This document shows positions 20,707-29,893 of a stretch of 64,000 nucleotides of DNA, piece after piece; positions within the stretch are counted from its first letter, which is position 1, and every line of letters starts with the position of its first letter. The notes below the pieces were generated by a model. The model searched no databases, had not been told where the DNA came from, and worked only from the letters and a program-made list of their open reading frames with translations. Source of the stretch: JARRQJ01 sp037381915 (lineage in GTDB: Bacteria > Pseudomonadota > Gammaproteobacteria > DRLM01); NCBI GenBank assembly GCA_037381915.1, contig JARRQJ010000008.1:41376-105375 (forward strand), given 5' to 3'. The position numbers and the translations under genes are program-made.

Positions 20707-22872
20707 ATGACCTCGTCTGAAATCAGCCTCATTACAGAGGCGCGGCATCATGACCCCTTCGCGGTACTGGGGAAACACCGCACCCCGCAAGGCGAGTTGA
20801 TCCGCGCCTATCTGCCCGGCGCCGATACCGCGTCCATCGTGGACGGCAACCTGCCCCTGCGACGGATAAACAGCAGCGACATCTTCGAATGGCGCGGACA
20901 AAGCGGGCTCATCCCCGATCATTATCGGATTCACTGGCAGACCGGGGACGGCCGCACCCACATCGCCTACGACCCGTATTGCTTCCCGCCACAGATTCCC
21001 GAATTCGATCTATACCTCTTCAACGAGGGCAAGCATTGGAATGCCTACAAGTTTCTCGGGGCGCATCCTTGGTCGACGGAGGGAGTGGAGGGCGTGCTGT
21101 TCGCCGCCTGGGCGCCCAACGCGGCCCGCGTGAGCGTAGTCGGCGACTTCAACCGCTGGGACGGCCGCGCGCATCCCATGCGGGTGCGCGGCGGCACCGG
21201 CATCTGGGAATTGTTCATCCCCGACCTGCAGCCCGGCACCTTGTATAAGTTTGAACTGCGTAACCGCGATTCCGGACACATTTATCTTAAAACCGACCCC
21301 TACGGCCAGCTTTTCGAATTGCGTCCCAGCACCGCATCCATCGTACGCGGCAACGACACCTATGTCTGGAATGACGCGGCCTGGCTGGAGCGGCGCGGCC
21401 AGACCGATTGGCAGCATCGACCCTTATCCATCTACGAGGTCCACCTCGGTTCGTGGCAGCGGGATGAATACGGCAATTTCCTTAATTATCGGGAATTGGC
21501 GCGGCGCCTGGTGGACTACGTCAAACCCCTGGGTTTCACTCATATAGAATTATTGCCCATAACCGAACACCCCTTGGACGCGTCGTGGGGGTATCAGACC
21601 ATCGGCAATTTCGCCGCCACCAGCCGCTTCGGCAACCCGGATGATTTTCGTTTCTTCGTCGATTATTGCCACCAGCACGACATCGGCGTCTTCCTCGACT
21701 GGGTGCCCGGGCACTTTCCCAAAGATCCCCACGGCCTGGTGCGCTTTGACGGCAGCGCCCTCTATGAACATGAAGATCCTCGCCGAGGAGAACACCGCGA
21801 CTGGGGAACGCTGATTTACAACTACGGCCGCAACGAGGTGCGCAATTATCTGCTGGCCAGCGCCGTCTTCTGGCTGGCGGAATGCCACCTTGACGGCCTG
21901 CGCGTGGATGCCGTGGCCTCCATGCTTTATCTCGATTATTCACGCCAACCCGGCGACTGGATCCCCAATAGCCACGGCGGCAACGAGAACCTGGAAGCCA
22001 TCGCCTTCCTGCGCCAACTCAATGAAGTCACCCATGGCCAGTTTCCCGGCACGGTGGTCATGGCGGAGGAATCCACCGCCTGGCCCATGGTGTCCCGTCC
22101 CACCTGGCTGGGCGGGCTCGGCTTCAGCATGAAGTGGAACATGGGATGGATGCACGACTCCTTGTCTTACATGCAAAAGGATCCCATCTACCGCCACTAT
22201 CATCACGACATGCTTACCTTCGGCATGCTGTACAGCTATACGGAAAACTTCATCCTGCCTTTCTCTCACGACGAAGTGGTTCACGGCAAACGCTCGTTGC
22301 TCTATCGCATGCCCGGCGACGAATGGCAGCGTTTTGCCAACCTGCGCCTGCTCTATACCTACATGTTCACTTATCCCGGTAAGAAGCTGCTGTTCATGGG
22401 CTGCGAATTCGGCCAAGGCGACGAATGGAACGCCGCGACCTCATTGGAGTGGTACTTACTGGACTATCCCTTCCACCAGGGAGTACAACGGCTGGTCGGC
22501 GATCTGAACCACCTCTATCGGGAATCATCAGCTCTCCATCACTATGACTTCGAGCCTCAGGGATTCGAGTGGATAGACTGCCACGACGCTCCACAATCCA
22601 TACTGAGTTACCTGCGGCGCTCCAACGACCGGGTTGCCGTCGTCGCCCTGAATTTCACCCCCGTCCCCCGTTATAGCTATCGGCTGGGGGTCCCCCAGCC
22701 GGGCCTCTACAGGGAGGCCTTCAACTCCGATTCGGATTATTACAGCGGCAGCAATCTCGGCAACGCCGGGATGGTGCAGGCGGAAGAAATCCCCTGGATG
22801 GGCAGACCCTACTCCATCAGTATCACCCTCCCGCCCTTGGCCGGCGTGGTCTTCCTGCCGCACGCCGGTTAA
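20707..22872 (+). CDS. glgB: 1,4-alpha-glucan branching enzyme (GH13)
   Basis: A 721-residue GlgB with an N-terminal carbohydrate-binding segment, a CBM48 (~105-205, containing VFAAWAPNAARVSVVGDFN), a GH13 barrel and a C-terminal all-beta domain. Catalytic residues by position are D401 (DGLRVDAVASM), E454 (VVMAEESTAWP) and D522 (LPFSHDEVVHGKRS). It forms alpha-1,6 branches in glycogen. The ATG at 20707 follows AGGGATGTAAC. It is divergently transcribed from glgC. Confidence 0.98.
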   Translation: MTSSEISLITEARHHDPFAVLGKHRTPQGELIRAYLPGADTASIVDGNLPLRRINSSDIFEWRGQSGLIPDHYRIHWQTGDGRTHIAYDPYCFPPQIPEFDLYLFNEGKHWNAYKFLGAHPWSTEGVEGVLFAAWAPNAARVSVVGDFNRWDGRAHPMRVRGGTGIWELFIPDLQPGTLYKFELRNRDSGHIYLKTDPYGQLFELRPSTASIVRGNDTYVWNDAAWLERRGQTDWQHRPLSIYEVHLGSWQRDEYGNFLNYRELARRLVDYVKPLGFTHIELLPITEHPLDASWGYQTIGNFAATSRFGNPDDFRFFVDYCHQHDIGVFLDWVPGHFPKDPHGLVRFDGSALYEHEDPRRGEHRDWGTLIYNYGRNEVRNYLLASAVFWLAECHLDGLRVDAVASMLYLDYSRQPGDWIPNSHGGNENLEAIAFLRQLNEVTHGQFPGTVVMAEESTAWPMVSRPTWLGGLGFSMKWNMGWMHDSLSYMQKDPIYRHYHHDMLTFGMLYSYTENFILPFSHDEVVHGKRSLLYRMPGDEWQRFANLRLLYTYMFTYPGKKLLFMGCEFGQGDEWNAATSLEWYLLDYPFHQGVQRLVGDLNHLYRESSALHHYDFEPQGFEWIDCHDAPQSILSYLRRSNDRVAVVALNFTPVPRYSYRLGVPQPGLYREAFNSDSDYYSGSNLGNAGMVQAEEIPWMGRPYSISITLPPLAGVVFLPHAG

Positions 22873-22877
22873 GCCGC

Positions 22878-23618
22878 CTATCCCAGCGCGTACCTCGCCA
22901 GCACCATCAATGCGGTCAACAGCAGGGGTACAGCCCACTGTGCGAGGGGTGGGGCGGCCTGCTCGGACAGCAGCACGGATTCGCAGGGGGCGCATTCCGC
23001 CGCGCCCGTGACCGTGCCGAAAATGGCACCCGTGACGGCACCGATCCGCGACAAGGGATTAACGGATTCCCCGCCGACCGCCAGGGCCGCACGCACATGG
23101 GCCTGCACCTGGGCCACCGCCTCCAAGCTCAAGGCGGCCCGCACCGCAAAACGCTCGTGGGGAAATCTCAATATACCCAACGGCGTCATCATCCAATGGA
23201 GGGCGCCGAGCACTTCACCCCGAGAGGTGACGGACAGCAGCAAACTGGCAAACGTCACCATCAATGCCAGAGACATCATGCGTAAGGCCCCCTGCCATAA
23301 GCCTTCGACAGTAGGCAACCATTCGGCCAAGGACCGGTTGCCGGAGATTAAAGGCACGCCGGGGGTAAACCACAGATAAATCACTGCAATAGAAAGAAAC
23401 AGCCAGCGCATGCGCCGTAACAGGCGCCATGCCGACCGCCAGGCATATCCGTCAAGCTTGAAGGACAAGGATACCAGCGCGGCGACGGCAACGCCGATGG
23501 TCGCCACATCGCCCAAGGCCAAAAATGCCGTCAATACAACGAAACTTACTATACGAATAACAGGATGCATGAAGAATGATCGCCTGCGATTCAGGCGCCG
23601 GTTACCCAGCACAAGCAA
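22878..23618 (-). CDS. CbiQ/EcfT-like integral membrane protein (ECF transporter T-component family)
   Basis: Up to 246 residues with several hydrophobic spans near the N-terminus (IVSFVVLTAFLALGDVATIG, LFLSIAVIYLWFTPGVPLI) and one at the C-terminus. The pattern and the helical region with LSLEAVAQVQAHVRAAL recall the energy-coupling T component of ECF vitamin/metal transporters, but no ATPase or substrate-binding partner gene is adjacent. I place the start at a TTG (23618) because GGGGGA lies eight bases before it, 16 bp after the fimV stop; an ATG at 23570 without a visible ribosome site is the alternative. Co-transcription with fimV is likely. The family call is moderate and the function unknown. 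Confidence 0.68.
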   Translation of the reverse strand: MLVLGNRRLNRRRSFFMHPVIRIVSFVVLTAFLALGDVATIGVAVAALVSLSFKLDGYAWRSAWRLLRRMRWLFLSIAVIYLWFTPGVPLISGNRSLAEWLPTVEGLWQGALRMMSLALMVTFASLLLSVTSRGEVLGALHWMMTPLGILRFPHERFAVRAALSLEAVAQVQAHVRAALAVGGESVNPLSRIGAVTGAIFGTVTGAAECAPCESVLLSEQAAPPLAQWAVPLLLTALMVLARYALG

Positions 23619-23634
23619 GCATATGATCCCCCAC

Positions 23635-26265
23635 TCAGGCGATCTTTTCCACCAGGCCCTTGGCTTCCTGTTTTTGTTGGTCGTTACCTTCTTCGATCAC
23701 TTCGGTAAGGATATCGCGGGCACTGTCATTGTCGCCCATGTCGATGTAGGCGCGGGCCAAGTCCAGTTTGGTGCCGACGACATCCGTACCTGCTAGTAAG
23801 TCCGAATCCTCCAAGCCAAAATCGACATTGCCAAATTCTGACGTGCCCGGTTCGACTTCCCAGGAATTATTACCATTGCCTTCGGCCGCCACCTCCTGCG
23901 CGGGTGCTTGATTCGCCGCGCCCGGGGTTTTTCCGACACCGGCCCCTTGTTCCGTAGCGCCGCTTACCGCCCCGCCCAAAGCGTCTTCTCCGAGGCTAAG
24001 ATCGAATGCGGTATCCTGTTCCTGAGGAAGTCCGGCAGTATTTTCAAGTCCTTCCGTGGCGCCGCCGAGATTCAGGTCAAGAGACTCTTCCACGACGGCC
24101 CCTGCCGCACCCGCGCCTTGATCCGCGCTTGCCGCCGCGCTACTTGCGCCCTCTGCGAACAGGGAATGATCAGGACACAGTTCCCGGCCCATGGGCAAGA
24201 TCCGCTGCCATATGGCATTGGCGGGATTGGCCCCCAAGTTGTCATACAACGACTGCGCCACGCTTTGGAAGGCGTCGGCGTTTTTGGCGGCGTAATAAAT
24301 CTCCAGCAACTTTGCCTGGAGGTCATGACGACCAGGTTCCGTGGCAAGGGCGCCCTGAATCAAGGCCTCGGCCTGCTGGTAGCGACGATAGGCCAGATAG
24401 ACATCCGCCTCGACGATGGGATCAATGTCGCCTTCCGGAGTATGCAACGCATCCAGATCACCGGCGGCTTCCGGTAGCTCGTCTTGCACCTCTTGTTTTG
24501 CCTCTTGTTTTACTTCTTGTTCTACCCCTTGTGCCGCCCCTTGCCCTTGCCCTTGCGCGATTTCCTCCGTCACCTCGGTCGTCGCTTGGGTATCACCCAC
24601 TCCGGCGACCATCGCGTCGGGAATTTCCCAAGATTCTTCCTGGGCGACAGTTTCTTCCTGGGCGTCCTGAATATCCGTGACCGGCGGCAAGGCCTCGTCG
24701 GCGACGGCCTCATCGGGATTATCTCCCCCGTCATTACGTCGCCGACGGACGACCAACCACAGGACAGCCAGCAATAGCAGTACCGCCCCGCCTACCGCGC
24801 CCATCAGCATCGGCTTATCAAATATGGTGGCGGCCAGCGCCTGAACCTTGTCGACGGCGGACTTAACCGGGGCCGCCGGTTTGGCGGGTGCGGGCTTAAC
24901 CGGGGCCGCCGGTTTGGCGGGTGCGGACTTGACCGGGGCCGCCGGTTTAACAGGAGCCGGCTTGCCAGGCGCCACCGGCGGCACCTGCACGGACGGCGCG
25001 GTGGACTCGGCGGGAGGCTGGGTCTCGGTCGCCTTTGTCCCCGCACGCTTTTGCAGTTCGTTCAGTGTTTCATCCTTGAGCGTCAAGAGCCGCTGCATGG
25101 ATTTGATCTGATCTTCCAATGCCGAGATACGCGAGCGCAATTCGTCGCCTTCCCGTTTGGCGGAATCGGATGATTCCATGGCGATGGCCAACTGGCTGCG
25201 TAATTTTTCGATCTCCTGCTGCGGCCCCGCACCCGCCCCGGCCGACTTGGCGGAAACGTCACCTGGCGCGACCAGGCGTAAACGCCCCGTTTCCTTATTG
25301 TTGCCTTCGGCGGCCGCGTTCTGGGCCGACTGGCCCGACTTAGCGGAGGGGGCGGGCGCCTCTTCCGTGCCGCGGGTCGCCGAACCGCCGCCACTTTGCC
25401 GCCAACGCGCATCTTGCTGCGCCGCTTGCCGCTTGGCCTGGGCCCCATCTATGGACATCACCACGGATTTGTCGGGGATGCGCAGTACATAACCGGCCTT
25501 CAGACCATTCACGTTATTATCGTCAAAGGCCTGGGGGTTTTCTTTGAGCAAGGCCATCATCATCTGATAGACGGTGACGGAATCGTCCGGCAACAACGCC
25601 TTCGCGAGACTCCACAGGGTATCAGTGCGCCGGGTGGGCCCGTAGGTGGTTTTGCCATTTCCGGTATTGACTCGTGACGCAAGCGTACCGCCGCCGGCGA
25701 CCATGGTACCGCCCTGGGCGGGCACTTGCGGTGTGGGTTGCGCTGTTGCGGTCCGAGCGGGCGTTGCCGCGTGCATGGGCGCGGGTACCGGTGGTCTTAC
25801 CGGCGCGACAGGCGCGGTTTGCGGCATCTTCGCCGTTTCGGCGACGGGTGCGGAGACCGGTGCCTGCTTTTCCGCGCCGAATACGGGAGGATCCAGCAAT
25901 AAAGTATATTCGCGCAGCAGCAAACCGGCTTGCCAACGTAACTGGACTATGAAATCGAGGAAGGGCTCGCGAATGGGTTGCGTAGACGTGAGATGCACCA
26001 TCGCCGTACCGTCCTTGCCGCGCACGATGGTGAACTTGATGTCCGACAGGATGGCCGGCCGCTCGATCCCGGCCTGCGTAAACTGGGCGCTGGGTGCGAG
26101 GCTCACCACGGCATCGCCCAGTTCCCCGGGCCGGGCTGCTAAGAGACGGACATCGGCATCGAGAGGTTCATTGAGGGCCGAATGTAACTCGATTTCGCCC
26201 ATCCCCAACGCGTAGACTCGGCTGGAGGCCATCGCCACAGCCACAGCCAACGCCAGCTTACGCAT
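23635..26265 (-). CDS. fimV: FimV/HubP-family polar landmark and peptidoglycan-binding protein
   Basis: An 876-residue protein from ATG 26265. Domains in order: signal peptide (MRKLALAVAVAMASSRVYA); the FimV N-terminal domain starting GMGEIELHSALNEPLDADV; a LysM-like segment (DTLWSLAKALLP...VLRIPDKSVV); a coiled coil (~350-410); a Pro/Ala/Lys-rich stretch with three 11-residue repeats; one membrane span (PMLMGAVGGAVLLLLAVLWL) followed by RRRR; a long acidic cytoplasmic region with a TPR-like part (~600-660); and the FimV C-terminal domain (TKLDLARAYIDMGDNDSARDI). Such proteins recruit type IV pilus, chemotaxis or chromosome-positioning partners to the pole. The frame is open to 26352, but only this start gives a signal peptide. 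Confidence 0.95.
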   Translation of the reverse strand: MRKLALAVAVAMASSRVYALGMGEIELHSALNEPLDADVRLLAARPGELGDAVVSLAPSAQFTQAGIERPAILSDIKFTIVRGKDGTAMVHLTSTQPIREPFLDFIVQLRWQAGLLLREYTLLLDPPVFGAEKQAPVSAPVAETAKMPQTAPVAPVRPPVPAPMHAATPARTATAQPTPQVPAQGGTMVAGGGTLASRVNTGNGKTTYGPTRRTDTLWSLAKALLPDDSVTVYQMMMALLKENPQAFDDNNVNGLKAGYVLRIPDKSVVMSIDGAQAKRQAAQQDARWRQSGGGSATRGTEEAPAPSAKSGQSAQNAAAEGNNKETGRLRLVAPGDVSAKSAGAGAGPQQEIEKLRSQLAIAMESSDSAKREGDELRSRISALEDQIKSMQRLLTLKDETLNELQKRAGTKATETQPPAESTAPSVQVPPVAPGKPAPVKPAAPVKSAPAKPAAPVKPAPAKPAAPVKSAVDKVQALAATIFDKPMLMGAVGGAVLLLLAVLWLVVRRRRNDGGDNPDEAVADEALPPVTDIQDAQEETVAQEESWEIPDAMVAGVGDTQATTEVTEEIAQGQGQGAAQGVEQEVKQEAKQEVQDELPEAAGDLDALHTPEGDIDPIVEADVYLAYRRYQQAEALIQGALATEPGRHDLQAKLLEIYYAAKNADAFQSVAQSLYDNLGANPANAIWQRILPMGRELCPDHSLFAEGASSAAASADQGAGAAGAVVEESLDLNLGGATEGLENTAGLPQEQDTAFDLSLGEDALGGAVSGATEQGAGVGKTPGAANQAPAQEVAAEGNGNNSWEVEPGTSEFGNVDFGLEDSDLLAGTDVVGTKLDLARAYIDMGDNDSARDILTEVIEEGNDQQKQEAKGLVEKIA
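24862..24960 (-). repeat. 33-bp tandem repeat, three units, inside fimV
   Basis: Three units begin at 24862, 24895 and 24928, all in frame. Each encodes an 11-residue motif close to PAKPAAPVKSA in the periplasmic linker just before the FimV membrane span. The units are nearly identical in DNA, so copy number may vary by slippage. Confidence 0.85.
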
Positions 26266-26496
26266 TTTTAAATGTCTTCCTTTTCTAAGTATCACCCGTC
26301 CACCCTTTGACAACCGGTCCTTCGCAATTCTCCGCCACCCGATCGCACCCAATTTGAGGGATGCATACGAACTTACGTATCGGAATTATTGAGAATTTCT
26401 TTAACTGCCCTAACAGCGCGGAGCATGAACCGTTCCTTGCCCCCTAAGCCATTGATACGTCGGTTAATAGCACAAAGATTCCTGCTTTACATATCG

Positions 26497-27522
26497 TTAG
26501 CCGAGATAGTCTTTTACCAGAATCTCAGCGATTTGAATACAGTTCAAGGCGGCGCCCCTGCGCACGTTATCGGCCGTGATCCACAAGTCTAAACCACGGG
26601 GACGAGAGAGATCGTCACGAACGCGTCCCACGTACACCGCATCCGTTCCCACCGCCTCGGTCACGGCGGTAGGAAAGGCCCCCGCCGCGCAGTCGTCGAC
26701 CAGCTTGACGCCTGGTGAATTTCCCAACAGCTGTCGCGCCGTCGTCGCCGTGACTTTTTCCCGCGTTTCGATATGCACCGCTTGGGAGTGACCAAAAAAT
26801 ACCGGCACCTGCACGCAGGAGGCATTGATCTGGATGCGCTCATCATCCAGGATCTTGCGCGTCTCCTCCACTATCTTCATCTCTTCACGCGTATAGCCAT
26901 TGTCCAGGCATTCACCGATGACAGGCAGCACGTTAAACGCGATCTGCTTGGGATAAACCCGACTCACCACTTCCTTCATATTGAAGATCGACATGGTTTG
27001 AGCGGCCAATTCATCCATGGCGGCCTTGCCCATGCCGGAGACCGCCTGATAGGTGGCCACATCAAGCCGTTCGATACCCGCTGCATCGTAAATGCCCTTT
27101 AAGGCCACCAGCAACATGGTGGTGCAGGAATTGGGATTGGCGATGATGCGACGCCGCCGATAATGGGCGATGGCATGAGCATTGACCTCCGGCGCCACCA
27201 GTGGCACCCCCTCTTTGCCGCGAAACTGCGTGCTGTCGTCAATGACGATGCAGCCCGCCTCGGCGGCTCGTGGTACGTGCCTGGCGGCAAGCTCCTCCCC
27301 GGCGCAGAAAAAGGCAAGCTGCGTTTGTGCAAAATCAAAATCGCCGACATCCCGCACCGGCACATAGCCATCGCGAAATTCCACGCGGTCGAGTTCGGCC
27401 TCGGCGCAATCCAGGGCATGCAAAGTCTCAATGGGAAAATTTCGCTCGGCCAAGAGGGACAAGAGGGCTTCGCCCACCACGCTGGTCACCCCAACGACGG
27501 CCACGTTGTATTTTGAGGGCAT
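26497..27522 (-). CDS. usg: USG-1-like aspartate-semialdehyde dehydrogenase paralogue
   Basis: A 341-residue ASADH-fold protein starting at MPSKYNVAVVGVTS (in-frame extension to 27588 rejected because it lacks homology). It has the NAD(P)-binding GVTSVVGEALLSLL and the YQAVSGMGKAAMDEL region. Where catalytic ASADHs have NPN-C-(S/T) this one reads NPN-S-C-T (S132, C133), so the nucleophile position is Ser and a Cys is displaced by one. E. coli USG-1 also has Ser there. It lies 11 bp downstream of a canonical asd and upstream of fimV, exactly as usg does in Pseudomonas. It is probably not the main ASADH; its role is unknown. Confidence 0.88.
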   Translation of the reverse strand: MPSKYNVAVVGVTSVVGEALLSLLAERNFPIETLHALDCAEAELDRVEFRDGYVPVRDVGDFDFAQTQLAFFCAGEELAARHVPRAAEAGCIVIDDSTQFRGKEGVPLVAPEVNAHAIAHYRRRRIIANPNSCTTMLLVALKGIYDAAGIERLDVATYQAVSGMGKAAMDELAAQTMSIFNMKEVVSRVYPKQIAFNVLPVIGECLDNGYTREEMKIVEETRKILDDERIQINASCVQVPVFFGHSQAVHIETREKVTATTARQLLGNSPGVKLVDDCAAGAFPTAVTEAVGTDAVYVGRVRDDLSRPRGLDLWITADNVRRGAALNCIQIAEILVKDYLG

Positions 27523-27533
27523 GGGCAATGTGC

Positions 27534-28646
27534 TTATTGTTCCAGCAGGATTTGCAGCATGCGTCGCAGCGGCTCGGCGGCGCCCCACAACAATTGGTCG
27601 CCGACGGTGAAAGCGCCCAGATAGCGCGGCCCCATGTTGAGCTTACGCAAGCGGCCCACCGGCACGCTCAGGGTACCGGTCACCGCGGTCGGCGTCAGTT
27701 CGCGCATACTGAGATCGCGGTCGTTGGGCACCACCTTCACCCAGTCATTATGACTGGCGAGGATGTCATGAATTTCATCCAGCGGCACGTCCTGGCTCAG
27801 CTTGATGGTCAAGGCCTGGCTGTGACAACGCATGGCGCCGACGCGCACACACAGGCCGTCAATAGGCACGGGGCGGTCGCCTCGCCCCAAGATCTTGTTA
27901 CATTCCACCTGGGCCTTCCACTCTTCTTTAGTCTGGCCACTGTCCAGCGGCACGTCGATCCACGGGATCAGGGAACCGGCCAGCGGCACCGGCCAGGCCT
28001 CCAGGGGATAGCGGTCGGACCGCATGAAATCGGCGACCCGCTTGTCGATCTCCAGGATGGCGGCGGCAGGATCGTCCACCAGCGCCTTGACCTCATCGTT
28101 GATGGCGCCCATCTGCCGGATCAACTCCCGCATATTGCGTGCCCCGGCGCCCGAGGCGGCCTGGTAGGTCATGGGGCTGATCCACTCCACCAGGTCCTTT
28201 TCCAATAAACCGCCGATGGCCATCAGCATGAGCGACACGGTGCAGTTGCCGCCGACGTAGGTCTTGACACCCTGGGCCAGGCCGTCTTTGATCACCTCGG
28301 AGTTGACCGGATCGAGCACGATGATGGCGTCCTCCTTCATGCGCAAGGCCGAGGCGGCGTCGACCCAATAACCGGTCCAACCGGCCGCGCGCAAGCGCGG
28401 ATATATCTCCTTGGTATAATCGCCGCCCTGACAGGTAACGATCACCTCCATGTCTTGCAGGGCATCGATGCTGTTGGCGTCCATCAGCGCCGGTACCTCC
28501 TTGCCGATGGCCGGCCCCTTGCCGCCCACCTGAGAGGTGGTGAAAAACACCGGATCGATCGCTTCGAAGTCCCGCTCGGAGTGCATGCGATGCATCAGCA
28601 CCGATCCCACCATGCCGCGCCAACCGATGAATCCAACCCTTTTCAT
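27534..28646 (-). CDS. asd: aspartate-semialdehyde dehydrogenase
   Basis: A 370-residue E. coli-type ASADH. The N-terminus MKRVGFIGWRGMVGSVLMHRM binds NADP, the catalytic Cys is in VGGNCTVSLMLMAIGG, and the active-site HSQ-like region (RCHSQALTIKL) is near the C-terminus. It reduces aspartyl-phosphate to aspartate semialdehyde for lysine/diaminopimelate, threonine and methionine synthesis; the methionine branch connects to metZ at 60 kb. It is encoded 120 bp after leuB and 11 bp before the usg-like gene. Confidence 0.98.
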   Translation of the reverse strand: MKRVGFIGWRGMVGSVLMHRMHSERDFEAIDPVFFTTSQVGGKGPAIGKEVPALMDANSIDALQDMEVIVTCQGGDYTKEIYPRLRAAGWTGYWVDAASALRMKEDAIIVLDPVNSEVIKDGLAQGVKTYVGGNCTVSLMLMAIGGLLEKDLVEWISPMTYQAASGAGARNMRELIRQMGAINDEVKALVDDPAAAILEIDKRVADFMRSDRYPLEAWPVPLAGSLIPWIDVPLDSGQTKEEWKAQVECNKILGRGDRPVPIDGLCVRVGAMRCHSQALTIKLSQDVPLDEIHDILASHNDWVKVVPNDRDLSMRELTPTAVTGTLSVPVGRLRKLNMGPRYLGAFTVGDQLLWGAAEPLRRMLQILLEQ

Positions 28647-28766
28647 ACCTCAAACCTCGCCCTATGTGTTCGGTGTCGCACGTGTCACCGCGCAATATAG
28701 TTTCGGATCATTCCACGATCAGACGCCGCTTATCCCATGGCCTATCCCCACCCCGCCGATAATCGT

Positions 28767-29843
28767 TCACTCGCGCAGGGCAGCCACCACCGCATCGCCC
28801 ATGGCCGCCGTCCCCACCTTTTTCATGCCGGCGGTATAAATATCGGCGGTTCGATAGCCCTGTTCCAGTACTGCTTCCACCGCTCTGTCGAGGCGCTCCG
28901 CCATTCCGGTCTCGTTTAAAGTGTAGCGCAACAGCATGGCCACGGAGAGGACGGTCGCCAGAGGATTGGCGATGCCCTGGTCGGCGATATCCGGCGCCGA
29001 ACCGTGTATCGGCTCATACATACCTTTATTGGAATCGTCCAGGGACGCCGAGGGCAGCATGCCGATAGAGCCGGTGAGCATGGACGCCTCGTCGGAGAGG
29101 ATATCGCCGAAGATATTGCCGGTGACGATGACGTCGAACTGCTTGGGGTTGCGAACCAGCTGCATGGCGGCATTGTCCACGTACATGTGGCTCAAGCTGA
29201 CCTCCGGATAATCCTTGCCCACCTCGATCACTACTTCCTTCCACAGTTCGCTGCATTCCAGCACATTGGCCTTCTCCACGGAGCACAACTTCTTGCCGCG
29301 CTTCATGGCGATGTCGAAGGCCACGCGGGCGACGCGGCGCACTTCCGATTCGCTGTACACCATGGTATTGATGCCGACCCGCTCGCCGTTACGTTCCTCG
29401 ATGCCGCGCGGCTGGCCGAAATAGATGTCCCCGGTCAACTCGCGCACTATCATGATATCCAAGCCGGCTACCACCTCCGGCTTGAGGCTCGAAGCATCCG
29501 CCAGCTGCGGATACAACAGCGCCGGGCGCAGGTTGGCGAACAGGTTGAGCTCCTTGCGGATACGCAGCAGGCCGCGTTCCGGGCGCTTGTCCCGCGGCAA
29601 GGCATCGTATTTGATGCCGCCCACCGCGCCCAACAGGACCGCGTCCGCCTGTCTGGCCAAGGCCAGGGTCGCCTCCGGCAGGGGATCGCCCGCGGCGTCA
29701 TAACCGGCGCCGCCGATGGCCGCCTGCTCCGTTTCGATCTTGAGGCCGAAGTCCCTGCGCAGGCACTCCAGCACCTTCACCGCCTCCGCGACGATCTCCG
29801 GGCCGATCCCGTCCCCCGGTAACACTGCAATCCTTTTGGTCAT
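28767..29843 (-). CDS. leuB: 3-isopropylmalate dehydrogenase
   Basis: A 358-residue LeuB. It begins MTKRIAVLPGDGIGPEIVAEAV; substrate and metal residues are visible in RELTGDIYFGQPRG and in NIFGDILSDEASMLTGSIGMLPSASL. It oxidatively decarboxylates 3-isopropylmalate using NAD in leucine synthesis. It follows leuD by 50 bp in the leuC-leuD-leuB series. Confidence 0.98.
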   Translation of the reverse strand: MTKRIAVLPGDGIGPEIVAEAVKVLECLRRDFGLKIETEQAAIGGAGYDAAGDPLPEATLALARQADAVLLGAVGGIKYDALPRDKRPERGLLRIRKELNLFANLRPALLYPQLADASSLKPEVVAGLDIMIVRELTGDIYFGQPRGIEERNGERVGINTMVYSESEVRRVARVAFDIAMKRGKKLCSVEKANVLECSELWKEVVIEVGKDYPEVSLSHMYVDNAAMQLVRNPKQFDVIVTGNIFGDILSDEASMLTGSIGMLPSASLDDSNKGMYEPIHGSAPDIADQGIANPLATVLSVAMLLRYTLNETGMAERLDRAVEAVLEQGYRTADIYTAGMKKVGTAAMGDAVVAALRE

Positions 29844-29893
29844 TATTTCTTATATCCCTGTTGCTCGCGGCCCGACCTCAATAGGCCCATGCC

